From Rhodocyclaceae bacterium (GTDB lineage: Bacteria; Pseudomonadota; Gammaproteobacteria; Burkholderiales; Rhodocyclaceae): a DNA stretch of 64,000 bases. Each line of letters starts with the position of its first letter. Position 1 is the stretch's first letter. The notes beneath the pieces were generated by a model. It saw only the letters and a list, made by a program, of their open reading frames with translations, made no database searches and was not told the DNA's origin. This document shows positions 16,661 to 24,964 of the stretch, piece after piece. The position numbers were made by a program, and so were the translations under genes. The stretch spans positions 689,375-753,374 of the forward strand of contig JADKHX010000003.1 in NCBI GenBank assembly GCA_016721505.1, in the 5' to 3' direction.

Positions 16661-19339
16661 TTATAAATCTCTCACCACCACCTTGATACCAGGGTCGTCG
16701 GGATGAGCCGATTGAGTAAAACCAATCTCACCCATCAGCGTCAGCATGCCGGAATTACTGGCAAGCACCTCGCCTTCCATGCGTTTGAGTCCGCGCGAGG
16801 CAGCGTGCTCCAGCAGCACAGTCATCATCTTGAAGCCAACGCCGCGATGCTGCCAGTCGTCGGATACCACGAGGGCGAATTCACACGACTGGTCATCCGG
16901 CAGCGTGCTGTAACGTGAGACAGCAACTTCCACCTCGTGAGCGTCTTCCACGACAGTGGCGACGAAGGCCATTTCCCGGCTGTAATCGATTTGGGTCAAA
17001 CGTGCCAGCACTTCGGGGGTGAGTTCATTCAGAGCACTCATGAAACGGAAAAACTTGCTCTCGGCCGACAAATGACGCACGAAGGTCTGCGTCAGTTCGG
17101 CGTCTTCGGCACGTATCGGCCGGATGACCAGCATGGTTCCATCGGGGAGTTGCCACGGTTTTACCAAATCGGCCGGGTAGGGATGAATGGCCATGTGCGC
17201 ATAACGCACTGCTAACGGACGTTGTCTTGCCACGACGACGCGGGCATCGACAGCGGTCACGCCGTTCTCATCGGCCATCAGCGGATTGATGTCCAGTTCT
17301 TTCAGCCAAGGCAACTCACAGGCCATTTCGGAAACGCGCAGCAGCACGTTTTCGATGTCCGCCAGTGCCGCCGGGGGTAGATTGCGGAAGGCACCGAGCA
17401 TCTTGAACACGCGCGTGCGCTCCATCAGGTCGCGCGCCAAATAGCGGTTGAGTGGCGGCAGTGCAAGTGCTGAATCCCTGAATACCTCAACCGCTACCCC
17501 GCCGGCACCGAAACTGATCACTGGTCCAAGCACCGGGTCGGAAGCAATGCCAATGAGCAACTCGCGCACATGCGGCCGCGTGGTCATTGGCTCGATCACC
17601 ACACCCTCAACGCGTGCCTGCGGACATTTGCGCGCGATATTTGCCATCATTTCGGCATACGCCGCACGCACTTCCTGACCGCTGTCGAGATTGAGGTGCA
17701 CGCCGCCAACGTCGCTCTTGTGTGAGATATCCGGCGAGTTAATTTTCAGCACAACAGGGAATCCCAATTGTTCTGCCATCAATAACGCCTCACTCGGCGA
17801 GCGCGCGATCAGGGTAGGGGCAACCGGAATGTGAAACGCCGCCAACAGGCTCTTGGATTCGGTTTCCGAGAGTACCGTGCGCCCCTCGCCAAGTGCCGCT
17901 TCGATAATCATGCGCGCCCCCTCGACGTCCGGGGCGTCCAACTCGGCTAGCGGTCCGGGGGTCTGCCGCAACAGTCGTTGGTTTTCGTAATAGGCTGCCA
18001 AATGGCCAAAGGCCTCGACCGCACCTTCCGGCGAAATAAAGGTCGGCACGCCGGCGTCGCGAAAGCGGTCCCGGGCGGCGCCCATTGTTTTCTCGCCCAG
18101 CCAGGCCGTTAGCACTGGTTTGTTTGAACTACGCGCAGCCTCAATGACGGCCTCGGCCGCCTTAAGCGGTTCGGTCATGGCCTGCGGGGTCAGCATCGCC
18201 AGCACGCCATCGACATTGGGATCGGCGAGGCAGGCAGCGACAGCGGTATGGTAGCGATCGGCCCCCGCATCACCAAGCACGTCCACCGGGTTGCCGTGCG
18301 ACCAATGCGCGGGCAGCGCCGTGTTGAGCGCCGCGACAGTCTCTGCAGCCAGTTCGGGCAAGACCATACCCAAATCGGCGGCACGGTCAGTCGCCATCAC
18401 GCCGGGGCCGCCGCCATTGGTAACAATGGCCAGACGCCGGCCTCGCGGCCGCACGTGACGTGAGAGCGCCTGTGCTGCTGCGATCAATTCGACGACGGTT
18501 TCCACGCGCACAACGCCCGCGCGACGCATCATTGCGCTAAAGACGGCATCGGAGCCGACCAGCGCGCCGGTGTGCGACTGTGCGGCACGAACACCCGCCG
18601 GATGACGACCAACCTTGACCACAATAACCGGCTTGATCGCGGCTGCGACGCGCAGCGCGCTCATAAAGCGTCTGGCATCGCGGATGCCTTCGACGTAGAG
18701 CAGGATGCTTTTGGTCGCCGGATCCAACGCCAGGAAGTCGAGTATCTCGCCAAAGTCCAAATCGGCGCCCGCTCCCATCGACACGATGCTGGAAAAGCCG
18801 ACATCGTTCGCCGCTGCCCAGTCGAGCACAGCCGTGCACACCGCGCCCGATTGCGAGACCAGCGCCAAGTCGCCAAGCTTTGCCGTGGCCGGACCAAAAG
18901 TGGCATTGAGTGCCAACCCCGGGCGTTGCATGCCCAAACAGTTTGGACCAACGAAACGCACGCGGTGCGTTTTCGCCGCCTTGCAGATGTCATTCTCCAG
19001 CTCGATTCCTTCCGTACCCACTTCACGGAAGCCAGCACTCATAACAATGGCGTTGCGAATACCATGATCGCCGATCTCACGGATCAAGCCTGGTACCGTC
19101 GCTGCCGGTGTAGCGATGATCGCCAAATCGATGCGGCTTGGAAGTGAAAAAGTGGTCGGGTAGCATTTTTGTCCGAACACGCTTTCATGCTTTGGATTAA
19201 CCGGATGAATCGCCCCGGAAAAATTCCCGTCAAGCAGGTTGCGGACAATCTGACCAGCGATGGAATTGTGCCGCTCGCTGGCGCCGAAGACTGCCACCGC
19301 TTTGGGGTTGAACAAGGGATACAGGTAATGTTGGGACAT
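16661..19339 (-). CDS. Acyl-CoA synthetase (NDP-forming)-like protein lysine acetyltransferase, Pat/PatZ type
   Basis: Bifunctional-looking protein of 892 residues. The N-terminal 460 residues are a succinyl-CoA ligase-type module: CoA-binding Rossmann domain (VAVFGASE), flavodoxin-like domains and the active-site loop SHTGALVGSD. An ATP-grasp domain follows (about 480-700), then a C-terminal GNAT domain (about 730-892). This order matches PatZ/YfiQ-type enzymes, which acetylate lysines such as that of acetyl-CoA synthetase; the ligase part is usually regulatory. The active-loop His is replaced in many Pat proteins, while here SHTG retains His, so ligase activity cannot be excluded. It is a single gene with its own upstream region. 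Confidence 0.9.
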   Translation of the reverse strand: MSQHYLYPLFNPKAVAVFGASERHNSIAGQIVRNLLDGNFSGAIHPVNPKHESVFGQKCYPTTFSLPSRIDLAIIATPAATVPGLIREIGDHGIRNAIVMSAGFREVGTEGIELENDICKAAKTHRVRFVGPNCLGMQRPGLALNATFGPATAKLGDLALVSQSGAVCTAVLDWAAANDVGFSSIVSMGAGADLDFGEILDFLALDPATKSILLYVEGIRDARRFMSALRVAAAIKPVIVVKVGRHPAGVRAAQSHTGALVGSDAVFSAMMRRAGVVRVETVVELIAAAQALSRHVRPRGRRLAIVTNGGGPGVMATDRAADLGMVLPELAAETVAALNTALPAHWSHGNPVDVLGDAGADRYHTAVAACLADPNVDGVLAMLTPQAMTEPLKAAEAVIEAARSSNKPVLTAWLGEKTMGAARDRFRDAGVPTFISPEGAVEAFGHLAAYYENQRLLRQTPGPLAELDAPDVEGARMIIEAALGEGRTVLSETESKSLLAAFHIPVAPTLIARSPSEALLMAEQLGFPVVLKINSPDISHKSDVGGVHLNLDSGQEVRAAYAEMMANIARKCPQARVEGVVIEPMTTRPHVRELLIGIASDPVLGPVISFGAGGVAVEVFRDSALALPPLNRYLARDLMERTRVFKMLGAFRNLPPAALADIENVLLRVSEMACELPWLKELDINPLMADENGVTAVDARVVVARQRPLAVRYAHMAIHPYPADLVKPWQLPDGTMLVIRPIRAEDAELTQTFVRHLSAESKFFRFMSALNELTPEVLARLTQIDYSREMAFVATVVEDAHEVEVAVSRYSTLPDDQSCEFALVVSDDWQHRGVGFKMMTVLLEHAASRGLKRMEGEVLASNSGMLTLMGEIGFTQSAHPDDPGIKVVVRDL

Positions 19340-19668
19340 GGGGATTTGCTGGAACCGAGTTTAGGGATGGGATTTAGGTCCAAGAATACTATCCAGTCAG
19401 GCTTGCGCATTTGTTACAAGTCAACCGCTTCGCATCAAGATTGTGTATTCAATTGATCTCAGAACGTGAGTAAGGAAACCTCAGAAACCTCAGGGTCAGG
19501 CTCGATTTATTTCAGGCTGGATTTGATTCTCCTTCGAGCGAGAGCTATCCACTGAGATGGTGGCGAACTCGGCCGAGTGTCTCGCCGCTTTAATTCCCGC
19601 GCAAATTCTTCCCTAAATTCTTGACCTCGGACATACTCACCTTGACCCTATTGTTACGTTGTGAAGCC
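19340..19668. other. Divergent intergenic region
   Basis: Gap between the minus-strand Pat gene and the plus-strand SGNH hydrolase gene. It must hold both promoters. I see no convincing hexamer pair, no hairpin and no repeat family member. Confidence 0.5.
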
Positions 19669-20328
19669 ATGAACCGAATTCTGTTTTTGTTAGCCACCTT
19701 CCTTTTCGCGGATGCCAACGCCATGCCAACCGAACAAACTTACCTAGCCTTGGGCGACTCCTACACTATCGGCGAAAGCGTGACTGCGCAGGAACGCTGG
19801 CCTGTCCAACTGGTGTCGGCATTGCGCAGCAATGGCCGTGTGTTCAGTGACCCACTCGTCATTGCAAAAACCGGTTGGCGAACCGATGACTTGAAGGCCG
19901 CCATCGACAAAGCACAGTTGAAGCATGACTTTGAGTTGGTATCGCTATCCATCGGCGTAAACAACCAATACCAAGGCAAGTCGGCGGATCAGTACGCAGT
20001 TGAATTTGAGGATCTTTTGCTCACGGCCATCGCGCTTGCCAAAGGCGTCAAGGGTAATGTGTTGGTGGTTTCCATTCCGGATTACGGCTACACGCCCTTT
20101 GGGCAGCGCAAGCAAGCCGAGATCACGCAGGCGCTGGATCAGTTCAATGCCATCAATGCAAGGATTACCAAAAAGCACGGTGTGATGTATTTCAACATCA
20201 CCGACATTTCGCGCCTCGGTTTGGCGCAGGCCGATTTAGTTGCGGCTGATGGTTTGCATCCGTCGGGAAAAATGTATGCGCTTTGGGTGGCGCGGATCGC
20301 AAGCGGTTCGTTGGGAAGTGGAAAGTAG
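19669..20328 (+). CDS. Exported SGNH/GDSL hydrolase (TesA-like)
   Basis: Esterase or lysophospholipase of about 219 residues. The ATG at 19669 is chosen because it starts a clean signal peptide ending near NAMPT; an upstream in-frame start adds 16 unlikely residues. SGNH blocks: GDSYTIG (Ser nucleophile), GVNNQ (block III Asn), and DGLHPSG (Asp-His). Probable periplasmic esterase. It is monocistronic and its substrate is unknown. Confidence 0.9.
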   Translation: MNRILFLLATFLFADANAMPTEQTYLALGDSYTIGESVTAQERWPVQLVSALRSNGRVFSDPLVIAKTGWRTDDLKAAIDKAQLKHDFELVSLSIGVNNQYQGKSADQYAVEFEDLLLTAIALAKGVKGNVLVVSIPDYGYTPFGQRKQAEITQALDQFNAINARITKKHGVMYFNITDISRLGLAQADLVAADGLHPSGKMYALWVARIASGSLGSGK

Positions 20329-20433
20329 ATGAGCAAAGCCAGATCGCCTGCTGGGCCAGTAATCTCCGTGCTGACTATTGCCGTGTCCTTTCACCAGAAT
20401 CGCGGCGCAAGCGCTGCCATATCGCGGAATATT

Positions 20434-20485
20434 TCGACGCATTTCACTTCACGAATTGCGGAAAGTAGGCACCGATTGCGTCATG
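20434..20485 (-). repeat. Duplicated 3' end of a metallo-beta-lactamase-fold hydrolase gene (relic)
   Basis: This 52-bp stretch matches 21413-21464, the end of the intact hydrolase gene, with five differences by eye. On the minus strand it still reads HDAIGAYFPQFVK followed by a stop; the two differences inside the reading part are synonymous. The two copies are in the same orientation and bracket the BrnTA module. Confidence 0.8.
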
Positions 20486-20522
20486 CCTAGGCTTTCCTGA
20501 GCTTTCTAATCGACCGCAATTT

Positions 20523-20799
20523 TCACCGAACCGAGCTAAGACGATCCGCCATGCGGGTCTGCCAGCCAGGCCCGGTTGCTTTCCATCGTTCGATGACATC
20601 AGCCGGTAAGCGCAACGAAAGTAATTTTCGCGGATTGGCTGGAAATTGGTCGTCCACCTTTGTTGACTTGAGCACGCGCCAGCATGTTTTCGTTCAATTC
20701 CGGCAATTCAGCGTACTCTCCGCGTGTCACCACGTGTGCATCGACGCGAGCGAGGTCAGATTTCAAGGAGCGGCGCGATGCGGTCTTGTTCGCGTTCAT
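20523..20799 (-). pseudogene. brnA: BrnA-type antitoxin, frameshifted
   Basis: Antitoxin partner of BrnT. The first frame, from the ATG at 20799, reads to YAELPELNENML and KGGRP, typical of BrnA, then drifts after about residue 58 and stops at 20599. Shifting by one base near the ACTTTCG at about 20630 restores SLRLPADVIERW and GPGWQTRM, the ribbon-helix-helix end of BrnA, which runs to a stop at 20523. So a single-base frameshift separates the toxin-binding part from the DNA-binding part. The gene overlaps the end of brnT by 44 bases, as is usual. A sequencing error is an alternative. Confidence 0.75.
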
Positions 20800-21031
20800 T
20801 GGCTTTCCTCATACTGAAAATGTGACGATCCGCGCCACGCGGTGTGTATCCAATAACTACCAATCTGCCAGCCAAATAGCCATAACAAATCATTCGAGTT
20901 TCACCGTAGGATTTTCGAAGGTCTTCAAACTCAAGCGTTACACCCTCAAAGACGATTTCGGCATCCATAAAGTCCAGACCCCGATCCCGCAAAGTCTTCT
21001 CATACTTGACCGGATCGAAGGTGATACGCAT
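20756..21031 (-). CDS. brnT: BrnT-type ribonuclease toxin
   Basis: Type II toxin with RelE-like fold, 91 residues, about normal length. It begins MRITFDPVKYEKTLRDRGLDF, close to the BrnT pattern of an aromatic-DP-K start, and ends with RHIFSMRKANERE, matching the conserved IISARKA(T/N)xRE block that carries active-site residues. Known BrnT proteins cleave RNA and inhibit translation until bound by BrnA. The toxin frame is intact while the antitoxin frame is broken, which is unexpected in a living cell unless the truncated antitoxin still neutralises it or the frameshift is an error. Confidence 0.88.
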   Translation of the reverse strand: MRITFDPVKYEKTLRDRGLDFMDAEIVFEGVTLEFEDLRKSYGETRMICYGYLAGRLVVIGYTPRGADRHIFSMRKANEREQDRIAPLLEI

Positions 21032-21184
21032 TTGGTTATTGTAGATACAACAACTGATTCATGCAAGAGGATCCTGCAAGGAAATTTGAAATTTTTATCA
21101 AAGAGAAAAAGGCACCGATCACGACGAGGCGAACCGCATCGATTGCTGGCCAAAAATCTCAGCAGTTGGTGCTGCCGATGAAAT

Positions 21185-21223
21185 GGCCCGTTCACCGGCC
21201 ATGGCATCCCCCGTTCACCGGGG
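21185..21223. repeat. Twin hairpins with identical loops
   Basis: GGCC-CGTTCACC-GGCC at 21185-21200 and CCCC-CGTTCACC-GGGG at 21208-21223. The eight-base loops are identical and the stems differ, so the same loop is presented twice. Confidence 0.6.
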
Positions 21224-21294
21224 ACACGCCGTTAATAATTCACCGCCTAAGCATCACGTATAGCAATGCATGACCCAACTCATTACTCGTCGCG

Positions 21295-21320
21295 ACGGCG
21301 TGTTGCCAGCACCAACTGGC
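21295..21320 (+). repeat. Dispersed hairpin repeat, copy 3
   Basis: Core GCCAGCACCAACTGGC at 21305-21320, preceded by ACGGCGTGTT. It lies in the non-coding gap between brnT and the hydrolase gene. Confidence 0.8.
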
Positions 21321-21422
21321 GAGATGCATATTGCTCCTGCGAATTTGATTGCGAGATTTGCTATATGCCAGTGTTGTTGAATGTGATGATGTAATTATGA
21401 AAGACCTGACTCTCGACTTTAT

Positions 21423-22325
21423 TCACTTCACGAATTGCGGAAAGTAGGCGCCTATTGCGTCATGGATGGCGGCGTCATGGGCAGGGACAATGAGCAGCGC
21501 CGGATCGGTTTCATGGATACGAGTCAAAGCACCCACGGCTTGCAAAGCTAGCGCCTTGTCGTTATCAACAATGCTGCTGGGAATCCACATCTTTGGCCGT
21601 TGCTTAGCGACCGCTTCAGCCTTCCAAACCGCGTCGCCGACAAAGAGGAATTTTTTCCCCGAACCCAGCGTGACATACATCACGATCGAGCCGGGCGTGT
21701 GTCCTGCCAGCGGCGCGAACACCACGCTGCCATCGTCAAACAAATCCAGGCTTTGGGCGAAGGCGCCATACGGCTTGTCGTTGAACTTGAACGGCTTCCA
21801 CTGGATCGATGCGGCGGATATCTGTGAAGGAAAAACAGCGGCCGGGTGGGGCATCGCCAGATAGTCTTTTTCTTGCTGGCTCAACCAAATCTGCGCTTCG
21901 GGAAAGTCCACCAGCGCGCTGGCGTGGTCCCAGTGTCCGTGCGACAAGAACACGCGCTGAATTGGTGGGTAACCAGCCGCGTCGAGCTGTGTGCGGGCGT
22001 CGGTAACCGGGCCGTAACTAAAGAAAGGTCGCGCCCAAAGCGGCATGTCTTGCTTGAACTGCGCATCGATCTGTTTGCCAAGGCCTGCATCAAACAAAAA
22101 GCTGCCTTTTGGATGACGCACCAGCACCGCGATGTGCTGCAGCTTGACTGCCTTGGTGTAATCACCGCCAGAATAGGTCAGGGCCTCCAGGGTAGTGATG
22201 TCCGACGTTTTGATAATCGAAAGCTCCACCGCCGGTTTGTTGTTCATGGCGGCGGGGGTGCTGTCTTGCGCCTGCGCCGCGTACAGCGGTGTTGCCATCA
22301 GCAGAAATATGAAAAGTCTTAACAT
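21423..22325 (-). CDS. Exported metallo-beta-lactamase-fold hydrolase (AHL lactonase-like family)
   Basis: Metallohydrolase of 300 residues from the ATG at 22325, which begins a signal peptide ending near AAQAQ. The metal motif HGHWDH is at residues 129-134, followed by a distal GHTPGS and GDAVW with the bridging Asp, and a final His in VPAHDA. The overall pattern resembles N-acyl homoserine lactonase-type MBL proteins, but an exported form may act on other lactones or esters. It is divergent from a MerR regulator with a MerR-type promoter between them. A second copy of its last 40-odd bases lies 980 bp downstream. Confidence 0.88.
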   Translation of the reverse strand: MLRLFIFLLMATPLYAAQAQDSTPAAMNNKPAVELSIIKTSDITTLEALTYSGGDYTKAVKLQHIAVLVRHPKGSFLFDAGLGKQIDAQFKQDMPLWARPFFSYGPVTDARTQLDAAGYPPIQRVFLSHGHWDHASALVDFPEAQIWLSQQEKDYLAMPHPAAVFPSQISAASIQWKPFKFNDKPYGAFAQSLDLFDDGSVVFAPLAGHTPGSIVMYVTLGSGKKFLFVGDAVWKAEAVAKQRPKMWIPSSIVDNDKALALQAVGALTRIHETDPALLIVPAHDAAIHDAIGAYFPQFVK

Positions 22326-22368
22326 GATGAAGTGTCCTCGCCTTGGTTGAGAAATGTTGAGTGCGAGC

Positions 22369-22400
22369 ATCTTGAAGCTTGGACTAGGCTCCAGAGTCAA
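22369..22400 (-). promoter_or_regulatory. MerR-type promoter/operator for the MBL hydrolase gene
   Basis: On the minus strand TTGACT (22400-22395) and a weak -10 near CAAGAT (22374-22369) are separated by an overlong spacer of 19-20 bases. The spacer carries a dyad: TTGA..TGGA....TCCA..TCAA. Overlong spacers with a central dyad are the hallmark of MerR-activated promoters, and a MerR gene starts 28 bp away in the other direction. Confidence 0.65.
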
Positions 22401-22427
22401 ACATTATTTTCAAAGAGAAAATTCACC

Positions 22428-22856
22428 ATGAAAATTGGCGAACTGGCCAGCGCAACCAACGTCAGTGTCGATACGCTCCGCTACTACGAAAAACAGCGGC
22501 TGCTGGATCCGGCGACGCGCACAGACAACGGCTACCGAAGCTTTGGCGAATCACATGTCGCCCGCGTGCAATTCATCCGCAGTGCGCAGGCACTCGGCTT
22601 TTCGCTCGCGCAGATCGTCGAAATCATTCCGCGTCTTGCCGCAGGCAATTTCGGCCGACGAGAGATAGAGCAACAGCTCAGTGCCAAGCTGGCGGAAGTT
22701 GACGCGCAGATAGAAAAACTGCAACTCGTAAAAACAAATCTGCTCAACACCTTTGACGCACTGACTTGTGATCCGGGGCTACCGGTCTCGTCTGCAGCGG
22801 TCACGCTGAAGCAGCCCGGTGCACGTGTGCGCATCAAGGGGCTTCATGCAAAGTGA
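22428..22856 (+). CDS. MerR-family transcriptional regulator
   Basis: Regulator of 142 residues; ATG at 22428 gives the canonical start MKIGELASATNVSVDTLRYY. The winged helix (residues 1-70) and a dimerisation coiled coil (75-125) are clear. The C-terminus has a single Cys (TCDPGLP) rather than the CueR metal loop, so metal sensing of the CueR type is doubtful; an organic or redox signal is more likely. It is divergent from the MBL hydrolase and probably controls it through the operator between the genes. Confidence 0.9.
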   Translation: MKIGELASATNVSVDTLRYYEKQRLLDPATRTDNGYRSFGESHVARVQFIRSAQALGFSLAQIVEIIPRLAAGNFGRREIEQQLSAKLAEVDAQIEKLQLVKTNLLNTFDALTCDPGLPVSSAAVTLKQPGARVRIKGLHAK

Positions 22857-22919
22857 GAACAATCGAGCAATTGCAATAGAGCAATAGAAATCGATCGGCG
22901 AAGCGAAGAAGGCTCGTAG

Positions 22920-22950
22920 CAACGGCGTGTGGCCAGCACCAACTGGCAAG
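22920..22950 (+). repeat. Dispersed hairpin repeat, copy 4
   Basis: Core GCCAGCACCAACTGGC at 22932-22947 with ACGGCGTGTG before and AAG after. This is the closest to the consensus of all copies. Confidence 0.85.
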
Positions 22951-23183
22951 TCCACCCGCAAAGTTGCTTGCTGCCAAGCTGAAACATCTGACTTTGGGTT
23001 TTTTACGAACTGCCATCAATGGACGGTCGTCGGAAAATTTAGGTTGATTCCTACATCTTCTAGAACGACGGTCGCGCACCTTATTTCTACGCCTGCAATG
23101 CAGCGGAAGCGTCGAAATCAAGCCAAACGCAGAATGCAGTTAAGACGCATACAATGAACGAAGTAGGACTGCGGTGTTTCACA

Positions 23184-23210
23184 GAATTTTTTATACCTAT
23201 ATAAAAATTC
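23184..23210. repeat. AT-rich inverted repeat
   Basis: GAATTTTTTATA-cc-TATATAAAAATTC, arms nearly perfectly complementary. It could be a terminator-like structure or regulatory dyad at the edge of the cassette region. Confidence 0.6.
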
Positions 23211-23362
23211 CTGAAATCAGAAAAAAGCGAACCTTTAGAAAGTGTTAGAGAGGTTTCGATGTCCAGATTAAGTCGCAGCGCCCAAATTAACTTGCAGATT
23301 TTGCGGTCTACATTACGTTCACCTAAAGCTGAATCAGTCCTTCACCGATAACAGGGAATATG

Positions 23363-24159
23363 ATGCCGGCTCCCGAACCACGCGATCTATTAGCAACCCT
23401 TGAGAAGACGCTTGGCGCAGCGGGCATAGACGTGCCGGACGTCATAGCCCAGCTTGGTCAGTGCATGCCTCTGAGGATCGGGCGCAGGGAAAGCCCTTTG
23501 CGCTACGTGATCATCTTCGCGGATTGGTGTTGTCTTTGTTGAGCAATCAAAGACGTTGGGAGCCCATCGCGAGGAATCGGCAGCAAATCGAAGTTATCTT
23601 CTATGGCTATGATCTCGACCGCGTTCGCGCTACAGACCCGCAGCTTTTTGTTAGTGCATTGCAACAGATTCGCTGTGGGAATCGGGTGATGGTAAAACAA
23701 ATGAGTAGCCTCGCTGAGAACATCCGCACAATGGAGAGGATTGCTTCGGAGTATGGCTCGCTAGACAAATTCGTTGAGAGTGGCGACCCGAATTCGATTG
23801 CATCAAAGCTGTCCCGTCCGGGGGCCTACAAGTTAAGGCAGGTTGGTTTTACGCTCGCCCTCGAATATCTAAGAAACGTGGGCATTCGCGCAGGCAAACC
23901 AGACTTACATGTGAGGCGTGCATTGAGTGGCGCACGCCTCGGCTACTTTGGCGGCTATCCATCGGAAATAGATGCAAGCGTCCTTATGACGAACATCGCC
24001 CGTGTGAGTGAAACGAACCCTACATACGTCGATAACTTGCTTTGGATGTTCTGTGCGAAAAACTACGGTGAAATCTGCGGCGCTGAACCGCGTTGCAGCC
24101 TTTGCGGTTTCGCGTCCGCGTGCAATTTCCCGCGCTCCGGTTTGGTTGCTACGCCGTGA
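23363..24159 (+). pseudogene. HhH-GPD/EndoIII-like DNA glycosylase, cassette gene, frameshifted N-terminus
   Basis: Base-excision glycosylase-like protein. The first frame starts at 23363 after AGGGA and gives about 35 plausible residues; the main frame starts (GTG) at 23461 and covers 232 residues. The two need a frame change near 23455-23480. The main part has KPDLHVRRAL, equal to the EndoIII D-x-H-V-x-R catalytic segment, and four cysteines spaced C-x5-C-x2-C-x5-C near the end, close to the EndoIII [4Fe-4S] pattern. It is the first gene of the integron array and is followed by an attC site. The GTG-started form may still be functional. Confidence 0.7.
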
Positions 24160-24166
24160 GGTGGGT

Positions 24167-24236
24167 GCCGAACCCATCATTCCACCGGACGCTGCGCGAT
24201 GAAGCCGCGCAGCGCCGGTGAATTCAAACGTTGGGC
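24167..24236 (+). repeat. Integron attC site 1
   Basis: Ends with the core GTTGGGC (24230-24236) and begins with GCCGAAC, complementary but for one base. The inner arms GCTGCGCG and CGCGCAGC fold into the expected stem, giving a 70-bp attC. Confidence 0.85.
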
Positions 24237-24248
24237 GTGAAGAGACCA

Positions 24249-24881
24249 ATGTTCGCACAACTCAAATCCATTGTTGATCTGGTCAGAACTGTAATCTCGG
24301 ACTTGAGATTTTCAGACCAAGCACGCGATGACGCGGTGCTCGACTTGCTGCGCGTCTTCGTCCTGAAGACTGTATTGAGGATGGAGAGTGTCTTGTCTCT
24401 GAGGCACAACCGAATCCGGTTGAGACAATCTCAAGGATGCCTCCTGCATTGGCGCTTGAGACAATGGAGCGATGGGATAAGCTGATTCGGCGTCAAGGCA
24501 TAAGACTTTCGCAACTCCAAAGCGCTTTTCTCGGTCAGCACCATATCGCTGTTATCAATCCCGAATTGCAAGATCGCATCACCGAGATAATCGGTTACAA
24601 GCTTGATCGAACGGTAACTTTGCACGGCATTGGCGCGCCTTTACTTCAAGAACATGTTTCCCGTTGCGGACACGGCTGAAGAGAAAGCCAGCTACATATC
24701 CGTAATGGCGGGAGAAGAAGGAGATGCACTCAACATGCCTCGAATTGCGGCGGAGATAAAGGGGCTAAGCGAGGCTCTCAACGACTACCGCGCTGTAGTG
24801 GAGCGAATGGTCTCCGACCAAGAAATCCTAAAGCTCTCAGGGCGTGCTCGCAGTGACATGAGGTTTCCCGATGAGGCATAA
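24249..24881 (+). pseudogene. Cassette gene of unknown function, two frameshifts
   Basis: Three consecutive open stretches read as one protein of about 210 residues: frame one from the ATG at 24249 to about 24360, frame two (CIEDGECLVSEAQ, then PPALALETMERWDKL) to about 24630, frame three (LYFKNMFPVADTAEEKASY) to the TAA at 24879-24881. The stop lies inside the following attC, which is normal for cassettes. I do not recognise the family. The sequence is mainly helical and soluble in appearance. Confidence 0.6.
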
Positions 24882-24941
24882 CCTTTCAGTCGAGCGGACC
24901 TGCGCGAAAAGCCGCGCAGACGGCTCACTTCCACGTTGGGC
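24876..24941 (+). repeat. Integron attC site 2
   Basis: GCATAAC at 24876-24882 and core GTTGGGC at 24935-24941, with inner arms CTGCGCG and CGCGCAG. The stop codon of the broken gene upstream lies in the first core. Confidence 0.85.
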
Positions 24942-24964
24942 CTCGCATACCCTTGGGGGGCAAT

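Larger units (their letters stand above)
21032..21412. other. Intergenic region upstream of brnT
   Basis: Non-coding stretch holding the likely brnTA promoter at its left, two small hairpins with the same loop (21185-21223) and one copy of the dispersed repeat (21295-21320). Nothing else is recognised. Confidence 0.5.
22857..23362. other. Intergenic region before the cassette array
   Basis: Holds dispersed repeat copy 4, an AT-rich inverted repeat at 23184-23210 and the leader of the first cassette-like gene. GTTAGAG at about 23244 resembles a recombination core but has the wrong last base. No attI or integrase is recognised. Confidence 0.5.

Noticed and set aside
23240..23250. GTTAGAG as an attI or attC core at the left of the array
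   Set aside because: The last base does not fit the core consensus and no folding arms are seen.
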